Shown piece by piece: positions 1 through 9,761 of a stretch of 64,000 nt of DNA. The DNA comes from CAUTUX01 sp963545485 (lineage in GTDB: Bacteria > Bacillota > Clostridia > Christensenellales > CAG-917): positions 1 through 64,000 of the forward strand of contig CAUUJG010000001.1 of the NCBI GenBank assembly GCA_963545485.1, written 5' to 3'. Position 1 is the stretch's first letter; every line of letters starts with the position of its first letter. The notes beneath the pieces are model-generated. The model was not told the origin of the DNA and ran no database searches. It saw only the letters and a list, made by a program, of their open reading frames with translations. Position numbers and translations under genes: made by a program.

Positions 1-215
1 TCCTTGAACTGCTGTCATTGATTGATATAGTGGATTAATTTGGGAATTCTTTATTAAATTTAATAATGTATTTTGAGATGACATGATTTTAAGTGTGGCT
101 TTACTTACACATCGCTATGGCATACTATTTATTTAATTAATGGGGCAGAATAAATGTTCAGAACAATGAGCACAAAACAAAAGAAACCCTGAAGTTTGCT
201 GGGGCGGAATACTCC

Positions 216-1763
216 GTGCCGAGTAAGGTAAAAAGTAGGAGTATTTTGCAAAAAGAAAAATTAAATATAAATGATACACATGGTATATCAAAAATGCAAC
301 ATGTTCGGAATGTGTTGGGTAGAACTCCCGAATGGTTAAAATCAATTTTTTATACAGACGCATATATTGGTTTTTATATTGTTTGTACTATGATGAGCTG
401 GTTGTTAGATCGACCAGAGATTGGCTTGACAATGTTTGGAGTATGTGGAGCGATCTCTTTATTGGTTGTAGATGATATAACGGTACAGCTTCCTCATTTA
501 TTTTACTTAGTAGGAAATTTTGTTGCACAAGATGCTATGGAATATGTTCGTCGCCCGACAGGTCCTTATATTGGTCTTATGTTTGGGATTTATATCTTAG
601 CACTGATTTTACATTTTATAATTTATAAACCGGTTTTAAGAGTTCGCAAAATGGTAGTGCCATATCTTTTACTTGAAGTGGCTATACTTTTAAGTATTGC
701 TTTTGAAGACTTTGACAATAAGATACCGCAAGAAGTTGGAAGAAATGTATTGGATATGGAGATGTGGGCGACATACATTACATTAGTTGCAGCACCGCTA
801 GCATTCTATTTAGGAAGTGCATATGCTAAACCAAACAAATATGTGGACAAAAGAAGATACATTGCGAAATTTGTAGTTGGTTATGGAATGATAGGATCAT
901 TCATGGTAATTTTTACCTTTTTCTTTGGTAATGCAGCTAATAATTATTCCTATTCCTTATTTAAAGATTTGATTAATGGAGGAGCAGCAAGTAGTGTTCC
1001 GGAACCGACATATGGTGTGGGTAATAATGCAGCAATTGCATATATATTAGTTATGTCATTCCCGTTAGGGTTTTATCTTGATTTAAATAAGAAAAAAGGG
1101 ATTAGATACTATACATTGTGTTCATATATTACATTTATAAGTATATTTCTTGCATTTTCTCGTGCAGAGATATTACTTGCCGTATTAATTGTTCCTGTAA
1201 TTGTAATTGCAATCCTTAAACATAGTAATAATAAGCTTGCTCAACTTAGACCAGCTATAATTTTGGCAACTATTACAATTATTTGTTGTCTAATATGGTA
1301 TGATGTCGTCTATGATTTAGTGCTCGCCTCAATAATTCAAAAAGGAAATGGGCGAGAAAAACTCTATAACGATGCATTAAGACAATTTCGTATAAATCCT
1401 TGGACAGGAAGAGGTGTTGCGTTTAAAGAGTTCTTCGGATGGCGTGAAAAGATGCGGCAATATCATTCTACATTTTTCCAGGTAATTGGTGCGATGGGAC
1501 TCGTTGGACTTGTTGCTTATTCAATTTTTTATGTAGTGCAATATAAAATAGTTTTTAAGAATATAAATAAAGATCCATATAAAGTTTTTATAATGTTAGC
1601 AATGATGGGTATAGAGTTCGTAGGACTGATTGATTGCCCGATTTTTATTGCATATCCATATATGTGCTTTATGGCTGTGTATGTGGTAGAGTGTGAAACA
1701 CAAAACAATATTAAATTTGATCAAATTCCAGAAAATCAAAGAATCGTATACTCAAGGCAATAA
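216..1763 (+). CDS. O-antigen ligase/polymerase-like membrane protein (paralog 1)
   Basis: A 515-residue polytopic membrane protein with about ten to twelve hydrophobic segments. The C-terminal third has the O-antigen ligase (Wzy_C) look: an SRAEILLA segment, a GRG turn, then a periplasmic-type YHSTFFQ stretch followed by another membrane helix. It is clearly paralogous to the gene at 7633, sharing the RVRKM segment, the AKPNKYV/CKPNKYV segment and YHSTFFQ. The likely role is ligating or polymerising a lipid-linked cell-wall glycan; the substrate cannot be read from sequence. The start is GTG with GGGGCGG about nine bases upstream; an ATG 26 codons inside lacks a ribosome binding site, and the paralog also extends upstream of it. 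Family assignment is fairly sure, activity is inferred. Confidence 0.75.
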   Translation: MPSKVKSRSILQKEKLNINDTHGISKMQHVRNVLGRTPEWLKSIFYTDAYIGFYIVCTMMSWLLDRPEIGLTMFGVCGAISLLVVDDITVQLPHLFYLVGNFVAQDAMEYVRRPTGPYIGLMFGIYILALILHFIIYKPVLRVRKMVVPYLLLEVAILLSIAFEDFDNKIPQEVGRNVLDMEMWATYITLVAAPLAFYLGSAYAKPNKYVDKRRYIAKFVVGYGMIGSFMVIFTFFFGNAANNYSYSLFKDLINGGAASSVPEPTYGVGNNAAIAYILVMSFPLGFYLDLNKKKGIRYYTLCSYITFISIFLAFSRAEILLAVLIVPVIVIAILKHSNNKLAQLRPAIILATITIICCLIWYDVVYDLVLASIIQKGNGREKLYNDALRQFRINPWTGRGVAFKEFFGWREKMRQYHSTFFQVIGAMGLVGLVAYSIFYVVQYKIVFKNINKDPYKVFIMLAMMGIEFVGLIDCPIFIAYPYMCFMAVYVVECETQNNIKFDQIPENQRIVYSRQ

Positions 1764-2027
1764 CAACTTGAAAAATTAAATTATTTTGCACAAATAGAGC
1801 ATATTAAAATAAAAAACTTTAATGTATGAGTTTAAAAGTAATATTAACAATATGTTTAAAAAAGATTTTTAGGTTAGTAGTTGTTTAGAAAGTAATAGAT
1901 ATATATGATAGTGTCATTAAAAAAACTCAACAAAGCGTCTTTATAACAAAGACATAATTATGTATTTTACTATATAATTAAAGGGCTTATTATATATCGC
2001 CGGAAGTGTAACCGGTTAAGAGGTCAA

Positions 2028-3416
2028 ATGAATAATATAGATATAGCAATAATTCACAAAGAAGGGAAAAAATATCTTAACAAGAAGATAGATGTGGCAG
2101 GCTGGCTACGAACGGTTAGAGATAGTAAAAATATGATGTTCTTCGCAGTTAATGATGGAACTTGTTTAAAATCAATTCAAGTAGTTATTGATAAAGAAAA
2201 ATATAAGAAAGAAATACCGAGTTTAAAAGTTGGGGCATCAGTGTATGTAACTGGCGAAGTGGTAACAGCCTTAAATGATGAGAATGGTTTTGAAATTAAT
2301 ATGTCTGACATTGAATTGCTTGGGGATGTCACGTCAGATTATCCTTTGCAAAAAAAATATCATAGTTTGGAATTTTTAAGAACAATTCCGCATTTGAGAG
2401 TTAGGACAAATACATTCAACGCAATGCTTAGAGTAAGAAGTAAATTAAGCTTTGCGATTCATGAGTTTTTTCAGAAGCAGGGATTTACATATATTAATAC
2501 GCCTATAATAACGGGATCTGATTGTGAAGGAGCAGGAGAAATTTTCAGAGTAACAACTCATGACTTTATTTCTTCAAAAGCTTCTAAAGATGAAGCTGAG
2601 TACATACAGAAAGATTTTTTTAAAAGAAAAGCAGGGCTAACAGTAAGTGGACAGCTTGAAGGTGAAGTTGCAGCAATGGCGATGGGGAAGATATATACAT
2701 TCGGACCAACCTTTAGAGCAGAAAATAGTAATACTCCAAGACATGCTGCAGAGTTTTGGCAGATTGAACCAGAAGTAGCCTTTGCAAAATTGCCGGACAT
2801 AATTAAAATTGCTGAAAAAATGATTAAATACATAATTAAAGAAGTGCTAAATGAATGTAGCGATGAAATAAATTTCTTTGAAAATGCGTTTGAAAAAGGC
2901 TTAAAAGAAAAACTTGAAAAAGTTATAAATAGCGAATTTGTTATTTTGGATTATACAGAAGCAATAGAGCTTTTAAAGAAAGCAAAAGAAAAATTTGATT
3001 ATAAAGTTGAATGGGGATTGGACTTACAAACAGAACATGAAAAATATATAACTGAGAAAATATATAATAAGCCAGTCTTTATTATTAATTATCCTAAAAA
3101 AATAAAATCATTTTACATGAAACAAAATGATGATGGAAAGACGGTTGCAGCAACAGATTTACTTGTGCCAGGGATAGGAGAAATTATCGGTTGTAGTGAA
3201 AGAGAAGAAAGCTATGAAAAGTTGAGAAGTGCAATCGTAGAACGTGGTATGAATGAGGATGATTATACTGGATATCTTGACCTTAGAAAATATGGAACAG
3301 TTCCACATAGTGGGTTTGGGCTTGGACTTGAAAGAATAATGATGTACCTTACTGGAATAACTAATATACGAGATGTTCAGTTGTATCCAAGAACACCGGG
3401 CGACCTATCTTGTTAG
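2028..3416 (+). CDS. asnS: Asparaginyl-tRNA synthetase
   Basis: Charges tRNA-Asn with asparagine in the cytoplasm. It is 462 residues, normal for bacterial AsnRS. An N-terminal OB-fold (about 15-100) precedes the class II catalytic domain. Motif 2 is near residue 225 (GPTFRAENS, then EFWQIEPE) and motif 3 near 428 (GFGLGLERIMMYL, followed by RDVQLYPRTPG). These are AsnRS rather than AspRS hallmarks. It leads a tight run with asnA ten bases downstream and aspS after that. The ribosome binding site is AGAGG. The 264-base leader contains a short CCGG/CCGG hairpin (2000-2015) and no T-box consensus, so the mode of regulation is not evident. Confidence 0.97.
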   Translation: MNNIDIAIIHKEGKKYLNKKIDVAGWLRTVRDSKNMMFFAVNDGTCLKSIQVVIDKEKYKKEIPSLKVGASVYVTGEVVTALNDENGFEINMSDIELLGDVTSDYPLQKKYHSLEFLRTIPHLRVRTNTFNAMLRVRSKLSFAIHEFFQKQGFTYINTPIITGSDCEGAGEIFRVTTHDFISSKASKDEAEYIQKDFFKRKAGLTVSGQLEGEVAAMAMGKIYTFGPTFRAENSNTPRHAAEFWQIEPEVAFAKLPDIIKIAEKMIKYIIKEVLNECSDEINFFENAFEKGLKEKLEKVINSEFVILDYTEAIELLKKAKEKFDYKVEWGLDLQTEHEKYITEKIYNKPVFIINYPKKIKSFYMKQNDDGKTVAATDLLVPGIGEIIGCSEREESYEKLRSAIVERGMNEDDYTGYLDLRKYGTVPHSGFGLGLERIMMYLTGITNIRDVQLYPRTPGDLSC

Positions 3417-3426
3417 GAGTGTATAA

Positions 3427-4434
3427 ATGTACTCGTTAAAGATACCAGAAGGATATAAATCATCACTAGATCTAAGAGAAACACAAAAGGCGATTAAGTT
3501 TGTTAAAGATACATTTCAAAAAAACTTTATTAAAAATTTTGCTTTTGAAAGAGTTTCAGCACCGATGATGGTTGAAAGTAAAACTGGAATTAATGATAAT
3601 CTCAGCGGTGTTGAGAGACCAGTCACTTTTGATTTGAAAGAACAGAACAAGACGGTTGAAATAGTACATTCCTTAGCAAAATGGAAGCGGATTGCACTTA
3701 GAGAATATAATTTTGGACAAGGTGAAGGCATATATACGGACATGAATGCAATTAGAAGAGATGATTCATGTGACAATATTCATAGTGTTTATGTGGACCA
3801 GTGGGATTGGGAAATGGTCATCAGTGATAAACAAAGATCTGAAGATTTTCTTAAAATGATAGTAAGAAGAATTGTGCAGACTATAATTGAAACGCTGAAT
3901 GAAACCAAGAAGAAGTATCCGATTATCAAAACCGAAATAAATAGTGAAGTTAAATTTATAAGCTCAGAAGAAGCACTACAAATGTATCCTGATTTAACTG
4001 AAAAAGAGAGAGAAAACGAACTTGCAAAAAAGTTTGGAACAGTTTTTTTAATGCACATTGGTGGAAATTTGCTAAATGGGAAACCACATGACACTAGATC
4101 TCCAGATTATGATGATTGGAAATTAAATGGTGATTTGCTTTTTTATAACAAGATACTTGGTGAAAGTTTAGAGCTTTCATCAATGGGAATAAGAGTTAAT
4201 AAGGATAGTTTATTGGAACAGTTGAAACTTGCGGACAAGGAAGAACGACTGAAAAATAAATATCATAGAGATATAGTTGAAGATAAATTGCCCCTTACTA
4301 TAGGCGGAGGGATTGGGCAATCAAGGCTTTGTATGTTAATATTAGAAAAAGCTCATATTGGGGAAGTCCAAGCTTCTATATGGCCCGATGAAATGAGAGA
4401 GGAGTGTAAAGCACACAATATACAGTTATTGTGA
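3427..4434 (+). CDS. asnA: Aspartate--ammonia ligase (asparagine synthetase A)
   Basis: Makes asparagine from aspartate, ATP and ammonia. It is 335 residues, as expected for AsnA, a class II synthetase-like fold related to AspRS/AsnRS. Visible family features are the YVDQWDWE segment near residue 120, the long HDTRSPDYDDW stretch near 220, and a C-terminal GGGIGQSRL motif (about 293) that corresponds to class II motif 3. It sits ten bases after asnS and ten before aspS, so aspartate amidation, Asn-tRNA charging and Asp-tRNA charging are probably co-transcribed. This implies the direct route to Asn-tRNA(Asn) rather than dependence on tRNA transamidation. Confidence 0.96.
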   Translation: MYSLKIPEGYKSSLDLRETQKAIKFVKDTFQKNFIKNFAFERVSAPMMVESKTGINDNLSGVERPVTFDLKEQNKTVEIVHSLAKWKRIALREYNFGQGEGIYTDMNAIRRDDSCDNIHSVYVDQWDWEMVISDKQRSEDFLKMIVRRIVQTIIETLNETKKKYPIIKTEINSEVKFISSEEALQMYPDLTEKERENELAKKFGTVFLMHIGGNLLNGKPHDTRSPDYDDWKLNGDLLFYNKILGESLELSSMGIRVNKDSLLEQLKLADKEERLKNKYHRDIVEDKLPLTIGGGIGQSRLCMLILEKAHIGEVQASIWPDEMREECKAHNIQLL

Positions 4435-4444
4435 TAGTTGGTAT

Positions 4445-6181
4445 ATGCAGTCAAGAACACATACATGTGGTGAGTTAAGAGAAGAGAATATAAACCAGGA
4501 AGTTAAACTGTCCGGTTGGTTAAGCAGTGTTAGAGATCTAGGCTCTGTTGTTTTTTTTGTAATGCGTGATTTTTATGGATATACGCAGGTTGTTGTCTCG
4601 GATGAAAATTTACAGCAACAAATAAGAGAAATTCCAAGGGAATCTACAATTTCAGTTGAAGGAAAAGTTGTAAAAAGAAGTTCACCAAACAAAGAAATGC
4701 CAACAGGCATGATTGAGGTTGAGCCTAATAAAATAGAATTGCTTGGTAAATGTTATGAAAACCTGCCATTTGAAGTTGCCACATCAACTCAATCAAGAGA
4801 AGATACAAGATTAAAATATAGATATTTAGATCTAAGAAATCCGGATGTTAGAGAAAAAATAGAATTTAGAGCAAAGGTAGTGAGTTGGCTTAGAAATAAA
4901 ATGACGCAGAAGGGATTTTTAGAAATAACTACACCAATATTAACAAGTTCATCACCTGAAGGAGCAAGAGATTTCATAGTACCATCAAGACTTCATCCGG
5001 GAAAATTTTATGCATTACCACAAGCACCTCAGCAATATAAACAGTTATTGATGGCGTCTGGATTTGATAGATATTTCCAGATAGCACCTTGTTTTAGAGA
5101 TGAGGACGCTAGAGCAGATAGAAGTCCAGGAGAATTTTATCAGCTTGATACAGAAATGTGTTTTGCCTCACAAGAAGATGTCTTTTTGGTTATGGAAGAA
5201 GTTCTTAGTGAGGTTTTTAGTACATTTTCAGATTGGGAAGTAGATAAACCACCATTTAGAAGAATTACATATAAAGATGCGATGAAAAATTATGGTAGCG
5301 ACAAACCTGATTTGAGGAATCCTTTATTAATTAAAGATGTAACCAAAGAATTAAAAGGGACAGCACCATTTTTTGATAAGAAAAAAATAAAAGCCATAGT
5401 TGTTCAAGATTTTAAGCAGACAAGAAAGTTTATAGATGAGCTCGTTGAAAAAGCTAAAGAAAATGGAGCGACATCACTGTATTATTTTAAAACTGATAAA
5501 GAGAATCATATACAAGGTGGCATAGCAAAATTTATTGAAAATATTGGAGATGAGTTAATTAAAAAATTAAAAATACAACCAAATGCATTTGTTGCTCTTT
5601 TAGCGGAAGCAGAAGGTGTTGAAAAACAAGCGGGATTTATAAGACAGCAACTTGGTGTAGGTTGTGATTTGATAGAAAAAAATGCATTTAGATTCTGTTG
5701 GGTTGTAGATTTTCCGATGTATGAACTTAATGAAGAAGGAAAAATAGATTTTTCACATAATCCATTTTCAATGCCACAAGGTGGACTTGAAGCACTACAG
5801 ACAAAGAAACCGTTGGATATATTGGCATATCAATATGATAGTGTCGTTAATGGTGTCGAATTGAGTAGTGGTGCAGTTAGAAACCATGATCCGATATTAA
5901 TGGAAAAAGCGTTTGAGATTGCAGGATATGATAAATCAGTTATAGAAGAGAAATTTTCAGCATTGTATAATGCATTTAAATTCGGGACACCACCTCATGC
6001 AGGTATAGCTCCTGGAGTTGATAGAATAATTATGTTATTAAAAGGGGAACAAAATATCAGAGAGATTATTACATTCCCTATGGATAAAAATGCGAGAGAT
6101 ATTTTGATGGGAGCTCCTTCAGTAGTTACAGAAAAACAACTGAGAGATGTCCATATTAAATTAAGAGAGATAAAGGAATAA
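4445..6181 (+). CDS. aspS: Aspartyl-tRNA synthetase, bacterial type
   Basis: Charges tRNA-Asp. At 578 residues it has the bacterial layout: an N-terminal OB-fold anticodon-binding domain (about 1-105), the class II core, and a GAD insertion (about 285-405). Motif 2 near residue 215 reads CFRDEDARADRSPGEFYQLD; motif 3 near 522 reads GIAPGVDRIIMLL. Because asnS and asnA lie directly upstream, a strictly discriminating AspRS would be sufficient here. The C-terminus is intact and the lipoprotein gene starts only three bases later. Confidence 0.97.
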   Translation: MQSRTHTCGELREENINQEVKLSGWLSSVRDLGSVVFFVMRDFYGYTQVVVSDENLQQQIREIPRESTISVEGKVVKRSSPNKEMPTGMIEVEPNKIELLGKCYENLPFEVATSTQSREDTRLKYRYLDLRNPDVREKIEFRAKVVSWLRNKMTQKGFLEITTPILTSSSPEGARDFIVPSRLHPGKFYALPQAPQQYKQLLMASGFDRYFQIAPCFRDEDARADRSPGEFYQLDTEMCFASQEDVFLVMEEVLSEVFSTFSDWEVDKPPFRRITYKDAMKNYGSDKPDLRNPLLIKDVTKELKGTAPFFDKKKIKAIVVQDFKQTRKFIDELVEKAKENGATSLYYFKTDKENHIQGGIAKFIENIGDELIKKLKIQPNAFVALLAEAEGVEKQAGFIRQQLGVGCDLIEKNAFRFCWVVDFPMYELNEEGKIDFSHNPFSMPQGGLEALQTKKPLDILAYQYDSVVNGVELSSGAVRNHDPILMEKAFEIAGYDKSVIEEKFSALYNAFKFGTPPHAGIAPGVDRIIMLLKGEQNIREIITFPMDKNARDILMGAPSVVTEKQLRDVHIKLREIKE

Positions 6182-6184
6182 ATT

Positions 6185-7609
6185 ATGAATTATAAAAGAA
6201 GTAGAATTTTAAGTATTTTTTTATTAGTAGCAGTTATTGTGTTATCTGTTTTAACATTTACCGCATGTACAAAATATAAAGCAAATAAAGTTTCAGGTAT
6301 TGATTCGAATGCGAAAGTTGAGGGTAATGGAACACAGGTTGTGCGGAAAGGCAAATATATTTATTTTGCGAATGGATTTACAGACAAACTTGATACAGGT
6401 GTGTGGGGTAAAGTTGTTAAAGGTGGACTATATAGGGCAGAAGTAGATAAAAATGGAATGCTTATAAAAGGAACACAGAAACAGCTTGTATCGACAATTG
6501 TATGGAGTGGAAATTCAAAGAACGGAATGTATATCCAAGATGATTGGTTGTATTTTGCTTCGCCAAATAGAGATAGAGATGGAAATGGAACACAATCGAA
6601 AACAGATTTGGATTTTTGGAGAGTAAAGCTGGATGGCAGTGTGTTACAAAAAATTTATACAGCAGATGATAGAAAGGCAGAGTTTATAGTAAAAAAGACG
6701 CATCTTGTATTTGTATCCAAGAAAAATATGTACTCAGTTGATTTAACGACACTTCCTAAAAAAAGAAATGTAACACAAATTAAAGCTTCAGTTAAAAAGA
6801 AAACTAAACTTTTAGAATCAGATGTCGTAGACCATTTATGGAACGACAATAGCGATTATATATATTATATGGTTCGTCGCTCTACAGATAAAGAGCACGC
6901 AAATGCAATTGAATCAATTACATATAAAGGAACGGATCATAAAGTTGTAGTACCTAAAGATGCATATCTTTCAGAAGAAGAAAAGAAAGAAAAAGAAAAA
7001 CATAAAGATAAACTTTTTGGATTTAGGCTTATGTATTGGAAGAATGAAGAAGGAAGAGACACAATTATGTACAAAAAGTCTTATCAGAACTCTACTCAAA
7101 AAACTACAACAATAATGTGTAGTAATATTTTATTACAAAATGGTGGACTAGATATAAAGAATGAAAAACAGATATTTACATCTGAGGTTGAACCTCTAAA
7201 CGTATACTATCTTGGATACGACAAGGGTGCTTTAGTATATGAACACAACAAAACATATTGGTATCACGATAATAAATCAAAAATCTTTGCAGATAAAAAA
7301 ATTAAAGTCGTAAAAGTAGACAAAACAAATGTATACTACTTTAGACAAGATTCTAATGCAGATTTAACTGCATTATCTTATGATCAAGAAAAAGAGGAAG
7401 AAGGCATATTTGCAACAGAAAAGCTGATAATGAAAGGTTTAAATTTCAGATATAATGATGTAAGTTCAGTAATTTTTGGTAACACTATTTATTATTACAA
7501 TTCAAAAGATAGTGATTATTTGTATTGTGCAGATATGAGCAAATCAGATAATAAACCGGAAAAAGTTTCAGTAGCCGAAAACACGAAGGACAACAATAAA
7601 AAGAAATAA
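6185..7609 (+). CDS. Lipoprotein with beta-propeller-like repeats (DUF5050-like)
   Basis: The N-terminus has a lysine/arginine-rich start, a hydrophobic stretch and a lipobox ending in Cys28 (LTFTAC), so it should be a membrane-anchored lipoprotein. The body repeats blocks of the type YIYFAN...LYRAEVD, WLYFASP...FWRVKLDG and YIYYMVR, typical of six-bladed propellers of the DUF5050 kind. A Lys/Glu-rich stretch lies near residue 260-275 and the C-terminus is lysine-rich. The gene starts three bases after aspS and ends 23 bases before the second ligase-like gene, so it may serve the same envelope glycan pathway. The exact function is unknown. Confidence 0.7.
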   Translation: MNYKRSRILSIFLLVAVIVLSVLTFTACTKYKANKVSGIDSNAKVEGNGTQVVRKGKYIYFANGFTDKLDTGVWGKVVKGGLYRAEVDKNGMLIKGTQKQLVSTIVWSGNSKNGMYIQDDWLYFASPNRDRDGNGTQSKTDLDFWRVKLDGSVLQKIYTADDRKAEFIVKKTHLVFVSKKNMYSVDLTTLPKKRNVTQIKASVKKKTKLLESDVVDHLWNDNSDYIYYMVRRSTDKEHANAIESITYKGTDHKVVVPKDAYLSEEEKKEKEKHKDKLFGFRLMYWKNEEGRDTIMYKKSYQNSTQKTTTIMCSNILLQNGGLDIKNEKQIFTSEVEPLNVYYLGYDKGALVYEHNKTYWYHDNKSKIFADKKIKVVKVDKTNVYYFRQDSNADLTALSYDQEKEEEGIFATEKLIMKGLNFRYNDVSSVIFGNTIYYYNSKDSDYLYCADMSKSDNKPEKVSVAENTKDNNKKK

Positions 7610-7632
7610 ATAAAGTAAATGTCGAGGGCTTT

Positions 7633-9111
7633 ATGGAAACAAGCATAGGAATGTCTCCGATGGAGCGAGCAAGGCATAATCTTGCAAAGGCACCTGATAA
7701 GCTCAAGAGGTTTTTTTATAGCGATTCTTATTTGGTATTTTTTTGTATTACGGTATTTTTAAGTTGGTATATTGATATTCCGGCAATAGCTTTAATAAGT
7801 CTTGCAATTTTGGGAGGAATTGCTGTTTTAATTCTTGATGATTTAACGCCCACAATGCCGTTGTTTTTTATCTCATCAGCGATATTTGCGACATCAAATA
7901 TAGAAAAATATCTTTTTCAGTTTATACCGATTGGAATTTTTTTATTACTAATACTAATACATGTAATTATATACAGACCTATTTTTAGGGTAAGAAAAAT
8001 GTATATTCCACATCTTATATGTGGAGTTGCAATTTTTTTTGGTGGCGTAGGGTCTGCAAATAAAATTTCATGGCTAAGTGAAGCAGGTAAAGAGGGGCTT
8101 GCACAATATATTCCATGGATTGTATTGCCACTTCTTTTTTATTTTTTTCTTGGATATTGCAAACCAAACAAATATGTTTCTACAAAAGTTTTTATATCGA
8201 AAGTACTCGTATATTTTGGAGTATTAATAACAGTGCAACTTGTTATTTCATTATTATTTGGAAATACAATAATGCATGGGAAAGGAGCAATTTTTAAGAT
8301 TTTGAATTATGAGTCGCCAGAAGAACCAGATGTTAACTTGGGATGGGCGAATCCGAATAATGTTGCAACATTGTTGTTAATGTGTTTCCCTTTTGGATTT
8401 TATTTGAGCCATAAGTTAAAAAAGAGAGGTTATAAATATAATATAATGGGTTATACGGGGTTCTTAGGGATCTTTTTAACATTTTCTAGAGGCGGTATAT
8501 TATTTGGGATAATAATCGCATTTTTTATAAGCTCAATTTTAATATTCAAAAGTGAACATAGATGGAGAGAATTAAAACCGGCAGTTATTATAATACTTTT
8601 AGTTGGAATATTCTGTGCTATATTTTTTAATCAGATTGTTGGAGCATTGGAAATGGCAAAATTGCAAGGTGGCACAGGAAGAGAAAAAATATATTCTGAC
8701 GCAATACGAAATTTCAAAAACAATATTTTAACTGGCAACGGGATGATTTATTTAAGAGGGCATGGAGAAGAAACTTATAATAACGGTACTTTATACTGGT
8801 ATCATTCAACATTTTTTCAAACAATAGGAGGAATGGGTTTAATTGGTATTATCGCAATGAGTTATGAATATATAGTTAGATATCGAATAATTTTTAAAGG
8901 CATGAAAAATGATATGTTTAGGATATTTATGTTTTTTGGCTTATTAGGATATGAACTATATTCTTTAATTGATTGTGGAACTTTTTTACCATACCCATTT
9001 GTGACATTAGCTATGGTGCTGACAGGAATTGCAGAAATACACAATCTTGAAACAAAGTTAGAACAAAAAGATGTTTTACTGGAAGAGTATAAAATATATC
9101 TGGAGCGATGA
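7633..9111 (+). CDS. O-antigen ligase/polymerase-like membrane protein (paralog 2)
   Basis: A 492-residue multi-spanning membrane protein paralogous to the gene at 216. Shared landmarks are the opening helix region before FFYSDSYL, the IYRPIFRVRKM segment, CKPNKYVS, SRGGILFG and the extracytoplasmic WYHSTFFQTIGGMG block. The SRGG and HSTFFQ motifs are characteristic of the Wzy_C/O-antigen ligase superfamily. The ribosome binding site is GAGGG seven bases before the ATG. It ends the asnS-led gene run; 605 bases without a gene follow. The pair may transfer different glycans or act as polymerase and ligase; sequence alone does not decide. Confidence 0.75.
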   Translation: METSIGMSPMERARHNLAKAPDKLKRFFYSDSYLVFFCITVFLSWYIDIPAIALISLAILGGIAVLILDDLTPTMPLFFISSAIFATSNIEKYLFQFIPIGIFLLLILIHVIIYRPIFRVRKMYIPHLICGVAIFFGGVGSANKISWLSEAGKEGLAQYIPWIVLPLLFYFFLGYCKPNKYVSTKVFISKVLVYFGVLITVQLVISLLFGNTIMHGKGAIFKILNYESPEEPDVNLGWANPNNVATLLLMCFPFGFYLSHKLKKRGYKYNIMGYTGFLGIFLTFSRGGILFGIIIAFFISSILIFKSEHRWRELKPAVIIILLVGIFCAIFFNQIVGALEMAKLQGGTGREKIYSDAIRNFKNNILTGNGMIYLRGHGEETYNNGTLYWYHSTFFQTIGGMGLIGIIAMSYEYIVRYRIIFKGMKNDMFRIFMFFGLLGYELYSLIDCGTFLPYPFVTLAMVLTGIAEIHNLETKLEQKDVLLEEYKIYLER

Positions 9112-9716
9112 AAATGCTTTTTAAAAATTCTTAAACAGGCAAGCATCATACATTTGCATATAAGTAAGTTTGAATTAAGAATATTTAGTTGAAATTCACA
9201 ATACTAAAAATAAGACATATTTTCTTGTCGCTATTTGCAGGGTTCGATTTGTCGGATTAGACCATCAATTATTAAGCAAATTAATTTAAATAGCAATGTT
9301 ATTGAATTATCAAAACAGAGAATATAGAAAGCAAATAATTAGCAAGTGTGTTAGTTTTTAGAAGCGAGTGATATGCCTCCATTATTTATGTTTTGTTTAT
9401 ATTAAAATATGCGAAATTATATGTTGAACTTTAGTATTCTCAAGTTCAAATGAATATAGTAATAAAGGAAATATACATTGTTTGTTTATTCAATTATTTA
9501 ATTAGTTGTAAAGATTGTTGGCAATTGGATTGAGGAGACATTTTTTCATTGAGCGACTGAAATGGACCATTGTATTTTGTATAGAAGAGTATTTTTAAGC
9601 ATTATGCGTTTTTCATGTCTGAATTCAATGATGCTTGATTGTGTGCAATTGAAATAGCATAAAGATAAAAAACAAATAAAAAACTTAAAAAATGAGTTAG
9701 CTACATTGGAATTGCA
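9112..9716. other. 605-base AT-rich stretch without a recognisable gene
   Basis: Every frame on both strands is broken within a few tens of codons and no reading frame has a ribosome binding site with plausible protein sequence. No tRNA, riboswitch consensus or strong terminator is visible; a long-loop ATGCTT/AAGCAT pairing just after the upstream stop lacks a T-tract. The last bases run into the promoter at 9726-9754. It may be decayed coding sequence, but I see no similarity to a neighbour. Confidence 0.5.
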
Positions 9717-9725
9717 ATGTATACA

Positions 9726-9754
9726 TTCACACAAAATCAAAATTATAATATAAT
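9726..9754 (+). promoter_or_regulatory. Promoter placed for a leaderless glmU-glmM transcript
   Basis: TTCACA (9726-9731), 17 bases, TATAAT (9749-9754). Only seven bases separate the -10 hexamer from ATG 9762, so transcription should begin at or next to the start codon. No Shine-Dalgarno sequence precedes either candidate ATG. An overlapping second TATAAT lies at 9744-9749. Confidence 0.6.
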
Positions 9755-9761
9755 TATTGAC

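Noticed and set aside
1764..2027. T-box riboswitch upstream of asnS
   Set aside because: No T-box consensus (AGGGTGGNACCGCG), no specifier stem and no terminator; only a short CCGG hairpin.
9112..9150. Terminator after the second ligase-like gene
   Set aside because: The pairing ATGCTT/AAGCAT has a loop of about 22 bases and no T run.
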